Source: Planctomycetota bacterium (GTDB lineage: Bacteria; Planctomycetota; Planctomycetia; Pirellulales; Thermoguttaceae). Taken from it: DNA of 7,117 bases. The translations under genes and the position numbers were made by a program. Under the pieces are notes generated by a model that ran no database searches, was not told the DNA's origin, and saw only the letters and a list, made by a program, of their open reading frames with translations. Of the stretch, positions 5,771-7,117 are shown piece by piece; the first letter of the stretch is position 1, and each line of letters starts with the position of its first letter. Location of the stretch: NCBI GenBank assembly GCA_025356915.1, contig JANXQG010000359.1, forward strand, positions 1-7,117, given 5' to 3'.

Positions 5771-5998
5771 TCAACCACGCTTACCGTCACGCTCTGTTCC
5801 ATCCATCATCTTTCCGAACCATTCGTCGAGTGAGCCGTCTAGGACGGACGCCGTGACAGTAGAAAAGGCGAAACCGTCAGAGTCGACGACCGATACCTTT
5901 ACGGTGCCATCTTGATAGACATCGATCGTTGCCTTCGTTTTGGCACTTCGGATTGCCAACGTACGAAGATCATTACACACTTTATGGATTTCGGTCAT
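5771..5998 (-). CDS. Small hypothetical protein, 75 aa
   Basis: The start at ATG 5998 is set by GGAGG 5 nt upstream; an in-frame ATG at 6031 has no comparable SD. The 75-residue product begins with a helical segment (about 1-23), followed by several beta strands (about 24-52), then a DEWFGKMM helix and a short charged tail. This suggests a small alpha/beta soluble protein. I do not recognise the family, and there is no Cys pair or catalytic motif. Its ATG overlaps the TGA of the 30-codon leader ORF (ATGA), and tRNA-Val follows 32 nt after its stop, so all three appear to form one leftward transcript from the promoter at 6124-6096. Confidence 0.8.
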   Translation of the reverse strand: MTEIHKVCNDLRTLAIRSAKTKATIDVYQDGTVKVSVVDSDGFAFSTVTASVLDGSLDEWFGKMMDGTERDGKRG

Positions 5999-6087
5999 TC
6001 CAACCTCCGGCGGCACGAGAGAGTCGCGCATGTTTCTTCATGTGCCCCCAATGGAAGCAGTACCTTTAGGCCGGTTGTTGGCTTCAT
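5995..6087 (-). CDS. 30-codon leaderless leader ORF
   Basis: ATG 6087 lies 8 nt after the -10 box of the leftward promoter, about where transcription should start, and has no SD. It encodes 30 residues beginning MKPTTGLKVLL, with two cysteines (residues 20 and 25) and a basic CRRRLE end. Its TGA overlaps the ATG of the 75-aa gene in an ATGA junction, the usual arrangement for translational coupling. It may be a true small protein or just a device that brings ribosomes to the next gene. No attenuator-like run of a single amino acid is present. The exact fit of start, frame and stop supports translation, but length alone would not. Confidence 0.55.
   Translation of the reverse strand: MKPTTGLKVLLPLGAHEETCATLSCRRRLE
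6004..6008 (-). promoter_or_regulatory. Shine-Dalgarno of the 75-aa gene
   Basis: GGAGG on the minus strand lies 5 nt before ATG 5998. It is the best SD in the window and lies inside the 30-codon leader ORF, so translation of that ORF would sweep through it. Confidence 0.85.
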
Positions 6088-6095
6088 CTGATTCC

Positions 6096-6124
6096 TTTAT
6101 AGCATTGCGGTTCTATCTTGTCAA
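6096..6124 (-). promoter_or_regulatory. Near-consensus leftward promoter
   Basis: TTGACA (6124-6119), a 17-bp spacer and TATAAA (6101-6096) form the strongest promoter in the window. The predicted start is near 6089-6087, at the ATG of the 30-codon ORF. It should drive the leader ORF, the 75-aa gene and tRNA-Val. Confidence 0.88.
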
Positions 6125-6149
6125 GCCCCTATACCAGTCGGCCGTAGGA

Positions 6150-6182
6150 GGGTGTTTGCTCTTCGGGCTTCCAGGAACACCC
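6150..6182. repeat. Inverted repeat upstream of the ligase promoter
   Basis: GGGTGTT (6150-6156) and AACACCC (6176-6182) form perfect 7-bp arms around a 19-base centre. The right arm ends 1 bp before the TTGACA of the ligase promoter. The repeat lies between two divergent promoters, so it could be an operator. Confidence 0.45.
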
Positions 6183-6183
6183 C

Positions 6184-6213
6184 TTGACACCTTGGGTTCC
6201 GTGGCCTTACGCT
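6184..6213 (+). promoter_or_regulatory. Ligase promoter with leaderless geometry
   Basis: A perfect TTGACA (6184-6189), an 18-bp spacer and TACGCT (6208-6213) precede ATG 6221 by 7 nt. Transcription should begin at or beside the A of the ATG. There is no SD, which fits a leaderless mRNA. Confidence 0.85.
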
Positions 6214-6220
6214 GCCATCA

Positions 6221-7117
6221 ATGGAAACCTTCGACATCCTGGAGAAACTGGAAGCAACGAGTGCGCGTCTGGAAAAGGAAGCTGTGCTCAAGCAGCACTT
6301 GGACCACGATGGGCTAAAGCAGGCGTTCGTCTACGCGATGGACCCCTATCGCACCTATGGTGTGATCAAATTCAAGGTGCCCGCTGCTGCCAGCACGGCT
6401 TCCGAGACGGCGGTACCAGCGTTCTACGGGCTACTCGACCGCCTGGCCGTCCGCGATCTGACCGGCAACGCGGCCAAAGAGGCGTTGACCCAGGTGTTCA
6501 CCAAGATGACCTATACGGAACAGAAGTGGTGCCAGCGCGTCCTGACGAAGAAGCTACGCTGTGGTGTGGACACCACCGTCAACAAGATGTGGCCCCGTCT
6601 GGTTCCCTCATTCGAGGTCCAGTTGGCCGCAGAGGTCGAAACGACCAGGACCCGCAACGCCTTCCAGATCGTACCCGACGAGATCCGGTATCCCACCTAC
6701 GTGGACCCCAAGCTGGACGGGCTGCGGATGATCGCCATCAAGGAGAAGGGCGTCGTCACCCTGTACAGCCGCGGGGGCCAGGTGTTCGAAAACTTCCCGA
6801 AGGTCACGCAGGCCCTCCAGGACCTACCGGAGGACAACGTGGTCTTCGACGGCGAGGTCATGGGCGAGAACTGGAACGAGTCCCAATCCGTCGCATTCTC
6901 CAGCGCGGGCAAGAAGGACGATTCGGATATGTTCTACAACATCTTCGACTGCATGACGGCTTCCCAGTGGAGGACCCAGGATTGCCCCCAGGAATATAGG
7001 GCCCGTCTGGCCTACTTGGAGACCCTGCTCCTCAACGATGCCCAACCGGCGCCCTCTAGGCTCCGCATGGTCAAGGGACGTGAGGTGGCCGACGAGGTGG
7101 AACTCCTTGCCTTTTAT
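6221..7117 (+). CDS. ATP-dependent DNA ligase, T4 gp30-like (3' partial)
   Basis: The enzyme seals nicks in duplex DNA through a covalent lysine-AMP intermediate. The first 299 residues are present and the frame is open at the window edge; T4 ligase is 487 aa. The N-terminal helical region (about 1-140), including an LKQAFVYAMDPYRTYGV stretch, resembles that of T4-type ligases. The nucleotidyltransferase core has motif I KLDG with adenylated Lys164, SRGGQ (motif Ia-like), motif III FDGE (Glu212) and motif IIIa FYNIFD. Motifs IV to VI and the OB domain lie outside the window. ATG 6221 is the start because the promoter places transcription there and no SD or other start is better. The third codon position is strongly GC-biased. 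The gene supplies replication or repair ligation for the phage. Confidence 0.95.
   Translation, partial: METFDILEKLEATSARLEKEAVLKQHLDHDGLKQAFVYAMDPYRTYGVIKFKVPAAASTASETAVPAFYGLLDRLAVRDLTGNAAKEALTQVFTKMTYTEQKWCQRVLTKKLRCGVDTTVNKMWPRLVPSFEVQLAAEVETTRTRNAFQIVPDEIRYPTYVDPKLDGLRMIAIKEKGVVTLYSRGGQVFENFPKVTQALQDLPEDNVVFDGEVMGENWNESQSVAFSSAGKKDDSDMFYNIFDCMTASQWRTQDCPQEYRARLAYLETLLLNDAQPAPSRLRMVKGREVADEVELLAFY

Noticed and set aside
6184..6999. 271-aa plus-strand frame overlapping the ligase
   Set aside because: It lies in another frame over the ligase; the frame from 6221 carries KLDG and the other ligase motifs.
1..7117. CRISPR array, insertion sequence, integrase or attachment site
   Set aside because: No regularly spaced repeats, transposase or recombinase motifs were seen. 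The tRNA could be an attachment site in principle, but no duplicated tRNA end is present here.

Overview
The window looks like part of a tailed-phage or prophage genome with a GC-rich, probably actinobacterial, host. This is an inference. It rests on GC-rich DNA, TANNNT-type -10 boxes, a tRNA gene without an encoded CCA end, and a typical phage gene set: a T4-gp30-like ATP-dependent DNA ligase, an orphan D12-class adenine methylase, a DEAH helicase, a PPP-family phosphatase and small unknown proteins. No structural, integrase or transposase gene is visible.

Layout. Bases 1-2179 hold four rightward frames: an unknown protein, a transglutaminase-like cysteine-triad protein whose frame has no normal start upstream, another unknown protein, and the adenine methylase. 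Bases 2148-4581 hold a leftward two-gene unit, a DEAH helicase followed by a methyltransferase-like protein. The latter converges on the adenine methylase with a 32-bp overlap. Bases 4582-4882 are a divergent control region with a palindrome and promoters on both strands. A 15-codon ORF and the phosphatase run rightward to 5650 and end in a hairpin that contains the phosphatase stop codon. Facing them is a leftward unit with a near-consensus promoter, a 30-codon leader ORF, a 75-aa protein and tRNA-Val(UAC). After a second divergent control region, the ligase runs rightward off the window.

The most coherent signal is how expression starts. Three promoters with a perfect TTGACA and a -10 box at 17 or 18 bp sit so that an ATG falls 7-8 nt after the -10, which is about where transcription should begin. 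The ligase and two tiny leader ORFs therefore look leaderless. The two clearest downstream genes, the 75-aa protein and the methyltransferase-like protein, have good Shine-Dalgarno (SD) sequences. The second point of interest is at 269-1013: an in-frame TAA separates two frames, the second lacks a start codon for 135 nt, and a 13-bp in-phase direct repeat brackets the TAA.
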